Shown: positions 33,030-41,450, counted from the first letter of the stretch. The stretch is 42,447 nt of DNA from Candidatus Rokuibacteriota bacterium (GCA_016201645.1 JACQCL010000163.1:1-42447); one strand, 5' to 3'. A program made the numbers and translations. The notes: generated from the sequence alone by a model not told the origin.

Positions 33030-34180
33030 CGCCGCTCACGATTCTCCACCTGGCGGCAAACCGCTGGTGGACCGGGAGCGCCGACCCGATCATCCGTCTC
33101 GCGAAGGGGCTCGAGGAACGCGGGCACCGCGTCCTGCTCGGAGTGACTCCCGGGGATCGCTTCGAGGCCAAGGCTCTGGAGGCCGGGATCCGTCTCGTTC
33201 CGGGGCTCTCCCTTTCCGTGCGTCTGGCCCCAGTGGCCCTCCTGAGGGATGTCGTCCGCCTCCGACGGCTCGTCAGGGACCAGCGCCCCGACCTGATCCA
33301 CGCCCACCACTCCCACGATCACTGGCTGGCGATGGCGGCGCGGGGCTCTGCGACGGTGATCCGCACCTTTCATACTGCTCGCGCTGTGAGGCGGAGATGG
33401 CCCGCGCCGTTCCTTTACCGGCGGACGGACGGCGCCATCGCCGTTAGCTGCCAAATCCGGGAGCGCTGCCGGGAGGCGGGGATCCCGGCGGAGCGGCTCT
33501 GGACGATCGGCGGCGTCGTGGATCCCCGTCGGTTCACGCCCGATGCCGACGGCCTGGCGGTCCGCCGCGAATTCGGCCTCGGCCCGGGGCCGGTGGTCGG
33601 GTCGGTGGCGCGGCTGGCGCCCAACCGAGGCCACGAGCTCCTGATCCGGGGCTTCGCCCGGTTTTTGGAGCAGATCCCGGAAGCCAGGTTACTCCTGGTC
33701 GGCAAGGGCGAGATGCTGCCGAAGCTTCAAGCCCTCGTCTCCGGCCTCGGCCTTTCCGGGCAGATCATCTTCACCGGCTACCGCGACCACGATCTTCCCC
33801 AGGTGCTGGCGGCGATGGATTGCTTCGCGTTGATGGGAGCGGGTTCAGACGAATCGTGCCGCGCGGCTCTGGAGGCGATGGCCGCGGGGAAGCCGGTGGT
33901 GGCGCGGCGCGTGGGCGCGTTGCCCGAGACGGTCGTGGACGGGGAGACGGGGCTTCTCCTAGCCGAGGATCATTCGGAGGCGGTTGCGCGGGCCCTTTTT
34001 GAAATCCTGGGCGATCAGGCACGGGCGCGCCGCATGGGGAAGGAAGGGCGCCGTCGGGCCGAGGTCGAGTTCAACCCGGAGCGCCACGTGCAGCAAGTCG
34101 AGCAGATTTACCAGACGATCCTTCGAGCGCGGGCTTCGCCCGCGCAACCCTGGGGGGAGGCATCGGAAGGGGGGCGTTAG
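33026..34180 (+). CDS. GT4-family glycosyltransferase, tandem paralogue 2
   Basis: GT-B glycosyltransferase, 384 aa; substrates unknown. It starts TILHLAANRWWTGSADPIIRLA and has HAHHSHDHWLAMAA and RTFHTARAV, matching the same positions in the genes either side. The donor domain has IGGVVDPRRFTPD, GSVARLAPNRGHELLI and GAGSDESCRAALEAMAAGKPVVAR with the E-x7-E pair (E at SDES and LEAM). The conserved protein ends near YQTILRA. Residues from about 366 to 384 come from a 70-bp palindromic repeat, and the TAG stop lies in the loop of its second hairpin. ATG 33026 overlaps the previous gene by 4 nt. Confidence 0.9.
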   Translation: MTPLTILHLAANRWWTGSADPIIRLAKGLEERGHRVLLGVTPGDRFEAKALEAGIRLVPGLSLSVRLAPVALLRDVVRLRRLVRDQRPDLIHAHHSHDHWLAMAARGSATVIRTFHTARAVRRRWPAPFLYRRTDGAIAVSCQIRERCREAGIPAERLWTIGGVVDPRRFTPDADGLAVRREFGLGPGPVVGSVARLAPNRGHELLIRGFARFLEQIPEARLLLVGKGEMLPKLQALVSGLGLSGQIIFTGYRDHDLPQVLAAMDCFALMGAGSDESCRAALEAMAAGKPVVARRVGALPETVVDGETGLLLAEDHSEAVARALFEILGDQARARRMGKEGRRRAEVEFNPERHVQQVEQIYQTILRARASPAQPWGEASEGGR

Positions 34181-34192
34181 CCCCCCTCCGAG
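34123..34192 (+). repeat. Dispersed palindromic repeat, copy 2 (3' end of a glycosyltransferase gene)
   Basis: A 70-bp element, the inverted counterpart of 14370-14439. Hairpin one is an 8-bp stem, GCGCGGGC and GCCCGCGC with loop TTC. Hairpin two is a 12-bp stem with one bulged A and loop GTTA. Compared with copy 1 (reverse complemented), one pair of the first stem changes from C:G to G:C, preserving pairing. The host gene's stop codon lies in the second loop, and the next gene starts 5 nt after the element. Confidence 0.85.
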
Positions 34193-34197
34193 TAAGC

Positions 34198-35322
34198 ATG
34201 AGGGTGCTTCACCTGATGAGCTGCCGCGGGTGGAGCTCCGACGCCTACTGGGCCGCCCGCGTCGCCGTCGAGATGGAGCGGGCGGGCCACGAGGTCACCC
34301 TCTGCTGTCGGGCGGGCACCGAGGCGCGCGTCATCAGTCGGGCCCGGGAGCTGGGGGCGACGCGCATCGAGACTCTCGGCCTGCGCAGCGGCTTGAGGCC
34401 GCACGACGACCTGTCCGACCTGAGGCGGCTTGGCGACTGGCTGCCGCAGGTTGACGTCCTCCACGTTCACCGCGGCAAGGAACACTGGCTCGCCGCGCTG
34501 GCCAACCGCCTCTCCAAGAGGCCGCGCCCGCTGATTCGCACCCGTCACATCGTGCAGGCCGTGAGGCCGCATGCGGCCAACCGTTGGCTCTACCGCACCG
34601 CGACGGACCTCGTGGTGACGGTGACGGAGGCGATCAGGCGCCAGTACGTGGCCTCTGGGCTCTTGCCCGCGGAGAAGGTCATCACCCTCCCGGGAGGCGT
34701 GGACGTGGAACAATTTCATCCTCGTCTGGATGGGAGCGCCGCCCGCGCCGCGTTAGGGATTCCCGACGACGCGCTGCTCGTAGGGCTGGTGAGCGGGCTC
34801 CGCGTGATGAAGGGGCATACGGTCGTCGTCGAGGCGGCCGCGCGCCTGGCACAGGACGGCATTCACCCACACCTGCTCTTTATCGGGAGGGGAAGTATGG
34901 AGGAGCGGATCAGGGAGAACATCCGGCGGGCGAGCCTTGACGGGCAGGTGAAGCTCGTCGGGTTCGTCCGCGATCTCCCGGCGGCCATGTCGGCGCTGGA
35001 CATCGCGCTCTACGTCCCGCTCGAGTCCGACGGGATGGGCCGCGTGGTGTTCGAGTGCCTCGCTCTTGGACGGCCTCTGGTGGCGAGCCGGGTCGGTGTC
35101 GTGCCCGAGGTTCTCGGCGACGGCCGCGATGCGCTCTTGGTTCCGCCAGGTGACCCGGGGCTTCTGGCTGAGGCGATCCGGCGCCTCGTCGCGGATCCCG
35201 GGCTCCGAACCGCCCTCGGCGTCGCCGGCCGGCGACTCGTGGTGGAGCGCTACTCCGGGGCATGCGTCGCCGCCCGTCTTGCCGATCTTTACGCCGGGTT
35301 GCTGGCCCGGCAGGCCTCGTGA
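34198..35322 (+). CDS. GT4-family glycosyltransferase, tandem paralogue 3
   Basis: GT-B glycosyltransferase, 374 aa; substrates unknown. It starts MRVLHLMSCRGWSSDAYWA and shares HVHRGKEHWLAALA and RTRHIVQAVRPHA with the two preceding genes. The donor domain has LPGGVDVEQFHP, LVSGLRVMKGHTVVVEAA and PLESDGMGRVVFECLALGRPLVAS with E-x9-E spacing in the GT4 region. The start ATG lies only 5 nt beyond a strong hairpin (repeat copy 2) and has no free Shine-Dalgarno, so its translation may depend on ribosomes finishing the previous gene 17 nt upstream. It overlaps the next gene by 4 nt. Confidence 0.9.
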   Translation: MRVLHLMSCRGWSSDAYWAARVAVEMERAGHEVTLCCRAGTEARVISRARELGATRIETLGLRSGLRPHDDLSDLRRLGDWLPQVDVLHVHRGKEHWLAALANRLSKRPRPLIRTRHIVQAVRPHAANRWLYRTATDLVVTVTEAIRRQYVASGLLPAEKVITLPGGVDVEQFHPRLDGSAARAALGIPDDALLVGLVSGLRVMKGHTVVVEAAARLAQDGIHPHLLFIGRGSMEERIRENIRRASLDGQVKLVGFVRDLPAAMSALDIALYVPLESDGMGRVVFECLALGRPLVASRVGVVPEVLGDGRDALLVPPGDPGLLAEAIRRLVADPGLRTALGVAGRRLVVERYSGACVAARLADLYAGLLARQAS

Positions 35323-36461
35323 AAATCTCGGTTCTCTGCTTTGACTGCTCTGACAACGCCGCAGGTCGCGCCGACCTTCTCGCGCGTCTCCTCCGCTCGG
35401 AGTACGACGTCGAGGTGGTGGGGCCGTGCTTCGACGGAGAGATTTGGGCTCCCGTGAGCGACGGCACGGTAAAGTACCGGACGGTTGCCGGCTCGAGATA
35501 CCCCGGATTTCTTCGGATGTTTCCGGTGCTCGCCAGGCTGGCCGACGGCGACCTCCTCTACGCCTCCAAGCCCAGAACCACGAGCTACGGCGTCGGGCTC
35601 TGGGCTCGCATGGCGAGGCGGCGCCCGCTCCTCCTCGATATCGATGACTGGGAGGTCGGGTTTTTCTATCGCTCAGGCTTTTGGGGGCGGCTGGGGCGCT
35701 TCCTTAATATAGGAAACCCCAACGGGCTCCCGTGGACCTGGCTGATGGAGCGATTGGCCGGCCGAGCCCAGGCCCTCACCGCGGGCTCGCGTTTTCTCCA
35801 GGCGCGATTCGGGGGGGTGCTTATTCCCCATGTGAGGGACACCGATGAGTGGCGGCCTGAGCGCTTCGGCCCTGAGCCCGGACGGGCAAGGCTCGGAGTC
35901 GGCTCAGAACGGGTGGTGATGTTCCTCGGAACGCCGCGCTCTCACAAGGGCATCGACGACCTGGCTGAAGCGATACGGATTCTCTCCAGGCCCGATGTGA
36001 TCCTCGCCGTCGTGGGATGCCCTCCCGAGAGCGCCGCCGCCCGCCGCCTTGCCGTGCTCGGCAACAGCGTGAGGCTCGTCCCCGAGATCCCGTTCGCCGA
36101 GGTCCCGCTCTACGTTGCCGCTGCCGACGTCGTGGCGGTCCCTCAGCGTCTCGGGGCGGATACCATCGGCCAAGTCCCCGCCAAGATTTTCGACGCCATG
36201 GCGCTTGCCCGCCCGGTTGTCTCCACACGGGTTTCGATGATCCCCGAGATCCTGGAAGGGTGCGGCTTGGTCATCGAGCCCGGCGATCCGGCTGACCTTG
36301 CCCGCGCGATGGCGTGGCTTCTCGACCATCCCGCCGAAGCCAGAGTCCTAGGCCAGAAGGCCCGCGAGCGCTGCGTCGCCCGCTACAGCTTCGCTGCGGC
36401 CCGCCGGCTCCTCTTCCCGCTCATCGAGCAAGTTGTTGCGCGATCCAAATCCGAACGATGA
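35319..36461 (+). CDS. GT4-like glycosyltransferase
   Basis: A 380-aa GT-B glycosyltransferase, more distant from its neighbours. It starts KISVLCFDCSDNAAGRADLLARLL, with LLYASKPRTTSYG and the acidic segment LLLDIDDWEVGFF in the N-terminal domain. The donor domain has MFLGTPRSHKGIDDLAEAI, then VPQRLGADTIGQVPAKIFDAMALARPVVST, where the usual first glutamate of E-x7-E is not obvious. Donor and acceptor cannot be assigned. GTG 35319 overlaps the preceding stop (GTGA), and its end overlaps the WaaG-like gene by 4 nt, so it is part of the same core-biosynthesis run. Confidence 0.85.
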   Translation: MKISVLCFDCSDNAAGRADLLARLLRSEYDVEVVGPCFDGEIWAPVSDGTVKYRTVAGSRYPGFLRMFPVLARLADGDLLYASKPRTTSYGVGLWARMARRRPLLLDIDDWEVGFFYRSGFWGRLGRFLNIGNPNGLPWTWLMERLAGRAQALTAGSRFLQARFGGVLIPHVRDTDEWRPERFGPEPGRARLGVGSERVVMFLGTPRSHKGIDDLAEAIRILSRPDVILAVVGCPPESAAARRLAVLGNSVRLVPEIPFAEVPLYVAAADVVAVPQRLGADTIGQVPAKIFDAMALARPVVSTRVSMIPEILEGCGLVIEPGDPADLARAMAWLLDHPAEARVLGQKARERCVARYSFAAARRLLFPLIEQVVARSKSER

Positions 36462-37582
36462 AGCTGGCGATCATCTGCCGGGCGTTTGTCTTTCACGGCG
36501 GGCTCGAGAACGCGACGGCGGGCCTGATCGGGGCACTGGTGCGCCAGAAGCATGAGGTGCACCTCTTCTCGACGCGGGGCCAGCAGGAGATTCCCGGCGT
36601 GAGGCTCCACCGCCTCCCCGTGATCGGGGCGCCCTCTCTCGCGCGGATCGTCTCTTTCGCGTTGGCGGCCAAGGCCGCGGTCTCGCGGGAGCGCTTCGAC
36701 GTGGTCCAGAGCCACGAGCGGACGCTCGTTCAGGACGTGTACCGGGCAGGGGAGGGATGTCACCGGGCGTACCTCGAGGTCAAGGCCAAGCACCTCGGAG
36801 CGCTCCTGCGTCCCGCTCTCTGGGCGAACCCTTCCCACCGCGCTCTGCTCTCTCTGGAGCGGAAAATCTTCTCCCCCGAGGGCACGAGGCGCATCGTCGC
36901 CATCTCCCGGCTCGGCAAAGCTGAAATCCAGCGCCTCTACGGGTTCCCCGATTCCCGGGTGAGCGTGATCTATAACGGCGTGGACCAGGAACGGTTCCAC
37001 CCAGCCGACCGCGAGCCCTATCGCGCGGAGGTCCGCGAGGCGCTCGGCGTCCCCCAGAACGCCTGGGTGGTCCTGTTCGTCGGGTCGGGCTTTGAGCGAA
37101 AGGGTTTGGGTCCGTTGATCGAGGGGTTCGCGCTGATGAAAGATCGCGCGAGCCGGTTGGTGGTCGTGGGCAAAGGGAACGAGGCTCCTTATCGAGCCTG
37201 GGCTACCCGGCTCGGCGTCGCCGAGCGCGTCTCGTGGCTCGGGCCTCGTGCCGACATCGAACGGTATTACGCGGCCGCCGATGCCGTGGCGCTTCCCGCG
37301 CTCTACGAACCGTTCGGCAACGTCCACCTTGAGGCGCTGGCGTCGGGCCTTCCGGTGCTGGCCTCGTCGCGGGCCGGAGGCTCCGAGGTGGTGAGCCACG
37401 GGAAGAACGGCTGGATTCTCGACGACCCGGAGGACGTGCGTGCGATTAGGGAAGGGCTCCTGGCGCTTCGCGACGGCGGCCAGAGTTGGCGCGACGTCGC
37501 CCGGGCAGCGGCGATTCCGTTCACGTTCGAGGCCCAGGCGCGCTTTTTCGCCGATCTCTACCGGTCTCTGGGTCCACGCTGA
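36458..37582 (+). CDS. WaaG-like LPS core glycosyltransferase (GT4)
   Basis: A 374-aa GT-B glycosyltransferase resembling WaaG, which adds the first outer-core hexose to heptose II. It starts KLAIICRAFVFHGGLENATAGL and has VQSHERTLVQDVYRAGEGCH. The donor domain has IYNGVDQERFHPAD, LFVGSGFERKGLGPLIEGFA and PALYEPFGNVHLEALASGLPVLAS with a clear E-x7-E. The fit with WaaG is in the RAGEGCH and GSGFERKG stretches; the precise sugar is not predictable. ATG 36458 overlaps the preceding stop. A 51-nt gap with a promoter follows, so it is probably the last gene of this transcription unit. Confidence 0.88.
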   Translation: MKLAIICRAFVFHGGLENATAGLIGALVRQKHEVHLFSTRGQQEIPGVRLHRLPVIGAPSLARIVSFALAAKAAVSRERFDVVQSHERTLVQDVYRAGEGCHRAYLEVKAKHLGALLRPALWANPSHRALLSLERKIFSPEGTRRIVAISRLGKAEIQRLYGFPDSRVSVIYNGVDQERFHPADREPYRAEVREALGVPQNAWVVLFVGSGFERKGLGPLIEGFALMKDRASRLVVVGKGNEAPYRAWATRLGVAERVSWLGPRADIERYYAAADAVALPALYEPFGNVHLEALASGLPVLASSRAGGSEVVSHGKNGWILDDPEDVRAIREGLLALRDGGQSWRDVARAAAIPFTFEAQARFFADLYRSLGPR

Positions 37583-37596
37583 AACTCGATTTTCCA

Positions 37597-37625
37597 TTGA
37601 AAAATTGAGCCGTTCGGATTACACT
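37597..37625 (+). promoter_or_regulatory. Sigma-70 promoter for the gmhB-hldA-hldC-waaC run
   Basis: -35 TTGAAA (37597-37602, four of six consensus bases) and -10 TACACT (37620-37625) are exactly 17 nt apart. The -10 ends only 8 nt before the gmhB ATG, so transcription should start at or within about 2 nt of the start codon. A partly matched AT-rich inverted repeat (37590-37607) overlaps the -35 and could be chance. Confidence 0.65.
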
Positions 37626-37633
37626 GCCCAACG

Positions 37634-38215
37634 ATGCCCGGTGCCGCGGCAGTGCTCATTGACCGTGACGGGACCCTGACCGAGGAAGTGGGGTACGTCA
37701 ATCACCCCAAGCGGCTTCGGCTTCTTCCCCGGAGTGCCGAAGCCGTCCGCCGCCTCAATCGTTCGGGGGTCAAGGCCGTGATGGTGACGAACCAGAGCGG
37801 CGTGGCCCGGGGCTACTTCACTGAGGAGGTCCTCCAGGCGGTGAACGAGGCGCTGGTGAGCCAGCTCAAAGCTGAGGGCGCCTATCTGGACGGCCTCTAC
37901 GTCTGTGTCCATCACCCGACCCTGGGCGAGCCCCCGTACCGCGCGGTCTGCGATTGCCGGAAACCCGAGCCGGGTCTTCTGAGACGCGCGGCGGCCGATC
38001 TCGGGCTGGACCTTTCTCGCTCGTGGACGGTGGGCGATAAGATCTCAGACGTCCTCGCAGGCCGACGCGCGGGAACGGGTTCGATCCTCGTCCTGACCGG
38101 CTACGGGCTCGGCGAGTGGGAATTCCGCCGCTCGCGATGGCCGACCCCGCCCGACCACGTGGCCGAGGACCTCCTTGCTGCGGTGGAGTGGATCCAGAAG
38201 GGAGGGCCTCGGTAA
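37634..38215 (+). CDS. gmhB: D-glycero-beta-D-manno-heptose 1,7-bisphosphate 7-phosphatase
   Basis: HAD-family phosphatase in ADP-heptose synthesis, removing the 7-phosphate. The 193-aa product has the nucleophile motif IDRDGTL (D10, D12), VTNQSGVARGYF, and the GmhB zinc site C91-x-H93 ... C106-x-C108, matching C92, H94, C107 and C109 of E. coli. The K-P loop is CRKPEPGLL and the final acidic motif is VGDKISDVLAG. The ATG at 37634 puts the nucleophile near the N-terminus as in homologues; there is no Shine-Dalgarno, and the promoter predicts a near-leaderless mRNA. Its stop shares one base with the hldA start. gmhA and hldD are not in this window. Confidence 0.94.
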   Translation: MPGAAAVLIDRDGTLTEEVGYVNHPKRLRLLPRSAEAVRRLNRSGVKAVMVTNQSGVARGYFTEEVLQAVNEALVSQLKAEGAYLDGLYVCVHHPTLGEPPYRAVCDCRKPEPGLLRRAAADLGLDLSRSWTVGDKISDVLAGRRAGTGSILVLTGYGLGEWEFRRSRWPTPPDHVAEDLLAAVEWIQKGGPR

Positions 38216-39231
38216 TGTTTTCTCCCGGGCGTCTCCGCGCGGCAGTGGAACGGTTTGGGGGAAAGACGGTCCTGGTCGTCGGCGACCTCATCGCCGACGA
38301 GTACATCTACGGCAAGCCGTCCCGCATCTCGCGCGAGGCCCCGGTCCTCATCCTGCGCTTCCTCTCCCGCGAGGTGAGGCTCGGCGGGGCCGCCAACGCC
38401 TCCCACAACGTGCATGCCCTGGGCGCTCGCGTCATCCCGGTGGGAGTCCTCGGCACCGACTCGGCGGGCGACGAAGTGCTCCGGCTCTGCCGCTCCGTCG
38501 GAATTCCCACCGAGGGAATCGTCCGGACGGGCGAACGGACCACTCCGGTGAAGACCCGGATCATGGCGGGCGGCTACCAGTCCACCCGCCAGCAAGTGGT
38601 GCGGGTGGATCGAGAGCCGGTTCCGGTGCTGGACCCCAGGAGCGAGGAAACCCTGATCAAGCGCGTGGCGACGTTGGGAGCGACGGCCGATGCCATCCTC
38701 CTCTCCGACTACGGGTACGGCCTCCTGACCCCCGCGATCCTGGAACAGGTCATGACCGTCGCCCGACAGCACGGCGGGCTGGTGACGGCCGACAGCCGCT
38801 ACGACCTGCTTCGGTTCCGCGGCGTCACCGCGGCGACGCCCAACGAGCCCGAGGTCGAGGAGCTCGTGGGCAGCTCTCTCGAGGACGAGCCCGCGGCCGA
38901 GAAGGCCGCTCGTCAACTGTTGGAGCGTCTGGAGTGCCGGTACCTCCTCGTGACGCGGGGGAGCCGCGGGATGGCGCTTGTCGAGCGGGAAGGGCCGGCC
39001 ACCTTCCTTCCGATCCACGGGACCGACGAGATCGCCGACGTGACCGGGGCCGGGGACACCGTGATCAGCACCTTCACGCTCGCGCTGGCGGCGGGCAGCC
39101 CTCCCGTCGAGGCGGCCTGGCTTGCCAACGTCGCGGCCGGCGTCGTGGTCATGAAACGGGGGACGGCGCCGATCGCCAGCGCCGAACTTCTCCACGCCCT
39201 CGCGAGCGATGGCACGCCGCGTGAGCCTTGA
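38215..39231 (+). CDS. hldA: D-glycero-beta-D-manno-heptose-7-phosphate kinase (RfaE domain I type)
   Basis: PfkB/ribokinase-family kinase that phosphorylates heptose 7-phosphate at C1. The 338-aa product corresponds to the first half of the bifunctional HldE of E. coli. It has VLVVGDLIADEYIYGKPSRISREAPV, LGGAANASHNVHALGA, and the C-terminal signature DVTGAGDT with catalytic D281. The kinase and nucleotidyltransferase are separate genes here, overlapping by 23 nt. The ATG at 38215 overlaps the gmhB stop by one base (TAATG); upstream in-frame sequence lies in gmhB and is unrelated. Confidence 0.94.
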   Translation: MFSPGRLRAAVERFGGKTVLVVGDLIADEYIYGKPSRISREAPVLILRFLSREVRLGGAANASHNVHALGARVIPVGVLGTDSAGDEVLRLCRSVGIPTEGIVRTGERTTPVKTRIMAGGYQSTRQQVVRVDREPVPVLDPRSEETLIKRVATLGATADAILLSDYGYGLLTPAILEQVMTVARQHGGLVTADSRYDLLRFRGVTAATPNEPEVEELVGSSLEDEPAAEKAARQLLERLECRYLLVTRGSRGMALVEREGPATFLPIHGTDEIADVTGAGDTVISTFTLALAAGSPPVEAAWLANVAAGVVVMKRGTAPIASAELLHALASDGTPREP

Positions 39232-39694
39232 GGAAGCGGCCGAGATCGCGGCGCGGCTCACCGCAGCGGGAAAACGTCTCGTCCTCGCCAACGGCTGTTT
39301 CGATCTCCTCCACGTGGGCCACGTGCGCTACCTGGAGGGGGCGCGCCGGCTCGGCGACGCGCTCCTCGTGGCCGTGAACTCTGACGCCTCGGTGAGGCGG
39401 CTGAAAGGGCCTGGCCGGCCGATCATGCCCGAGGCCGAGCGCGCCGAGATTGTCTCGGCCCTGAGCGCCGTGGACTACGTGCTCGTGTTCGACGATGACA
39501 CGGCGGACGCCCTGATTTCCCGCCTGAGACCGGCGGTGCACGCCAAGGGAACCGACTACACGGAAGAGACCGTCCCGGAGCGTCGATCGGTTCTCTCCCA
39601 GGGCGGCAGCGTGGCCATTGCCGGCGATGCCAAGAGCCACTCGAGCCGCGAACTGATCCAGACGATCGTGCGAGCCTTCGGGAAGCCGGGATGA
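39209..39694 (+). CDS. hldC: D-glycero-beta-D-manno-heptose 1-phosphate adenylyltransferase (RfaE domain II type)
   Basis: Nucleotidyltransferase that makes ADP-heptose from heptose 1-phosphate and ATP. The 161-aa product equals the C-terminal half of HldE. It has LANGCFDLLHVGHVRYL with the HVGH motif at 35-38, AVNSDASVRRLKGPGRP, and the closing VPERRSVLSQGG-type segment. It overlaps hldA by 23 nt and waaC by 4 nt, so all three are likely made together. The stand-alone form is also called HldC or RfaE2. Confidence 0.94.
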   Translation: MARRVSLEEAAEIAARLTAAGKRLVLANGCFDLLHVGHVRYLEGARRLGDALLVAVNSDASVRRLKGPGRPIMPEAERAEIVSALSAVDYVLVFDDDTADALISRLRPAVHAKGTDYTEETVPERRSVLSQGGSVAIAGDAKSHSSRELIQTIVRAFGKPG

Positions 39695-40695
39695 ACATTG
39701 CGATCGTCAAGCTCTCCTCGCTGGGCGACGTGCTCCACGCCCTCCCGGTGGCCCACGCGCTCAGGCGCCACTTCCCCACGGCGCACCTCACGTGGATCGT
39801 GGAGGCGCGGGAATCTGCGATCCTCGCGGATCAGCCGGATCTGAACGTCGTGGTGCCGGTGGACACGCGGCTCTGGCGGCGCCTCATCTGGCGGCCCGCC
39901 GGGGCGCGGGAGGTGCTGGGAAAGCTGTCCCGGTTGACGGAGCGTCTCCGCGGGGCCCGCTTCGATGTCGCCATTGATCTCCAAGGGCTGATCAAGAGCG
40001 GCCTCCTTACGGCCTATACCGGTGCCCCTCTCCGGATCGGCTTCGCGTTCTCCCACTGCTGGGAGCCGCTCAACATCCTCTTCACGAACCATCGGGTCAA
40101 GCCGCCGCGTCACGCGGTGCATGTGGTGGAGCAATACCTCTCGCTCCTCGAACCGCTCGGCGTGAGGGACGAACCGCCCGCCTTTCTGCTTCCCTCGGAC
40201 GCGGAGGCCGAGAGGCGGATTGACGAGTTCCTGGCCGCCGAGGGCGTCAAGCCCCGCGACCGTCTCGTCGCTCTCAATCCGGGAGCCGGCCACCCGTCGA
40301 AGCGCTGGCCCGTCGAATATTTCGCGCGGGTGGCCGAGAGGCTGGCGGTGGAGGCCGGGGTGCGGGTGCTCCTCCTCTGGGGCCCTGACGAGGAGGGGAT
40401 GGCGCGGGCCATCGCCACCCGGACGACCTCGCGGCCGGTCCTGGCGCCGGCGACGTCTATTCCCGAACTCTGCGCTCTCCTGCGCCGCACGGCGCTGATG
40501 GTGGCGGGGGACACCGGGCCGCTTCACCTGGCGGCGGCCCTCGGCACCCCGTGCGTCGGCCTGTACGGTCCCACCCGCGCCGAGCGCAACGGGCCCTACG
40601 GGAGTCACTGCAAGAGCCTCCAGAGCCCGAACGGATCCATGGCGGCCATCTCCCCGGACGCCGCCTTCGCCGCGTCGCTGGAGCTCCTGGAATGA
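39691..40695 (+). CDS. waaC: ADP-heptose:LPS heptosyltransferase I-like (GT9)
   Basis: GT9 glycosyltransferase, most like WaaC, which adds the first heptose to Kdo. The 334-aa product starts MNIAIVKLSSLGDVLHALPVA (D13 in the family's catalytic position), with DLQGLIKSG in the acceptor domain. The C-terminal donor domain has LNPGAGHPSKRWP and MVAGDTGPLHLAAALGTPCVGLYGPT. WaaC over WaaF is based on KLSSLGDV and DLQGLIKS. The second GT9 gene at 30883 is the WaaF candidate. It overlaps hldC by 4 nt and the GT2 gene by 4 nt. Confidence 0.9.
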   Translation: MNIAIVKLSSLGDVLHALPVAHALRRHFPTAHLTWIVEARESAILADQPDLNVVVPVDTRLWRRLIWRPAGAREVLGKLSRLTERLRGARFDVAIDLQGLIKSGLLTAYTGAPLRIGFAFSHCWEPLNILFTNHRVKPPRHAVHVVEQYLSLLEPLGVRDEPPAFLLPSDAEAERRIDEFLAAEGVKPRDRLVALNPGAGHPSKRWPVEYFARVAERLAVEAGVRVLLLWGPDEEGMARAIATRTTSRPVLAPATSIPELCALLRRTALMVAGDTGPLHLAAALGTPCVGLYGPTRAERNGPYGSHCKSLQSPNGSMAAISPDAAFAASLELLE

Positions 40696-41450
40696 CCGCC
40701 TTGTCCGTAACGGTCATCACGTGGAACGAAGAAGAGCGGCTCCGCCCGTGCCTGGAGAGCGTGAGCTGGGCCGACGAGATCATCGTCGTTGATGCCGAGT
40801 CCACCGACAAGACGGTCCAGGTGGCGCGGGAGTTCACCGACCGGATCTGGGTGAGGCCGTGGCCGGGCTTCGCGGACCAGAAGAACTTCGCCCTGGAGCA
40901 GGCGGCGGGGGAGTGGGTCCTCTCGCTGGACGCCGACGAGCAGGTCACCCCGGAGCTCAGGCGCGCGATCGAAGCCGTGCTCGACTCGGGCGTCGCCGTG
41001 GATGGCTACGCGATTCCCCGGAAGAACATCTTCTGGGGAGCCTGGATCCGGCACGGGCGGCTCTATCCTGACTACCAACTCCGGCTGTTCAAGCGCGGCA
41101 GCGGGCGGTTCGTGGAGCGCGCGGTGCACGAGTCTGTGGAAGTCCGCGGGACGGTGGGGCGCCTCCAGTCCCCGCTCCTCCACCAGTCGTACCGGAGTCT
41201 GGAGGAGTTCCTCGGGCGCTCCAACCGGTATTCCACGCTGGCCGCCGAGGAGTGGATCCGGCAGGGCAGGCGGGTCGGCCTCGCCGATCTGGCCCTCCGT
41301 CCCCTCGGTCGATTCCTCTCGATGTACCTCCTCCACGGTGGATTTCTGGACGGCTGGCGGGGCTTTCTCCTGGCGGGGCTCTACGCCCACTACGTCTTCC
41401 TCAGGACGGCGAAGGTGTGGGAAGCCCGGCGCGCCGCCGCGGGACGCTGA
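40692..41450 (+). CDS. GT2 glycosyltransferase, WaaE/KdtX-like
   Basis: Family 2 inverting glycosyltransferase (GT-A fold), 252 aa. It has LSVTVITWNEEERL, EIIVVDAESTDKTV with the UDP-binding aspartate, and LSLDADEQVTPEL with the D-x-D metal site. The segment PRKNIFWGAWIRHGRLYPD followed by LRLFKRG and HESVEV is typical of the WaaE/KdtX group, which adds beta-glucose to heptose I in some species. A hydrophobic C-terminal segment (about 200-235) suggests membrane association. The sugar here is unknown. ATG 40692 overlaps waaC (ATGA). trpS follows 2 nt later. Confidence 0.9.
   Translation: MTALSVTVITWNEEERLRPCLESVSWADEIIVVDAESTDKTVQVAREFTDRIWVRPWPGFADQKNFALEQAAGEWVLSLDADEQVTPELRRAIEAVLDSGVAVDGYAIPRKNIFWGAWIRHGRLYPDYQLRLFKRGSGRFVERAVHESVEVRGTVGRLQSPLLHQSYRSLEEFLGRSNRYSTLAAEEWIRQGRRVGLADLALRPLGRFLSMYLLHGGFLDGWRGFLLAGLYAHYVFLRTAKVWEARRAAAGR

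Noticed and set aside
37590..37607. AT-rich inverted repeat before gmhB as a terminator of the glycosyltransferase run
   Set aside because: The stem is short and mismatched, AT-rich and not followed by a T tract; it overlaps the -35 element and is better read as part of the promoter region.
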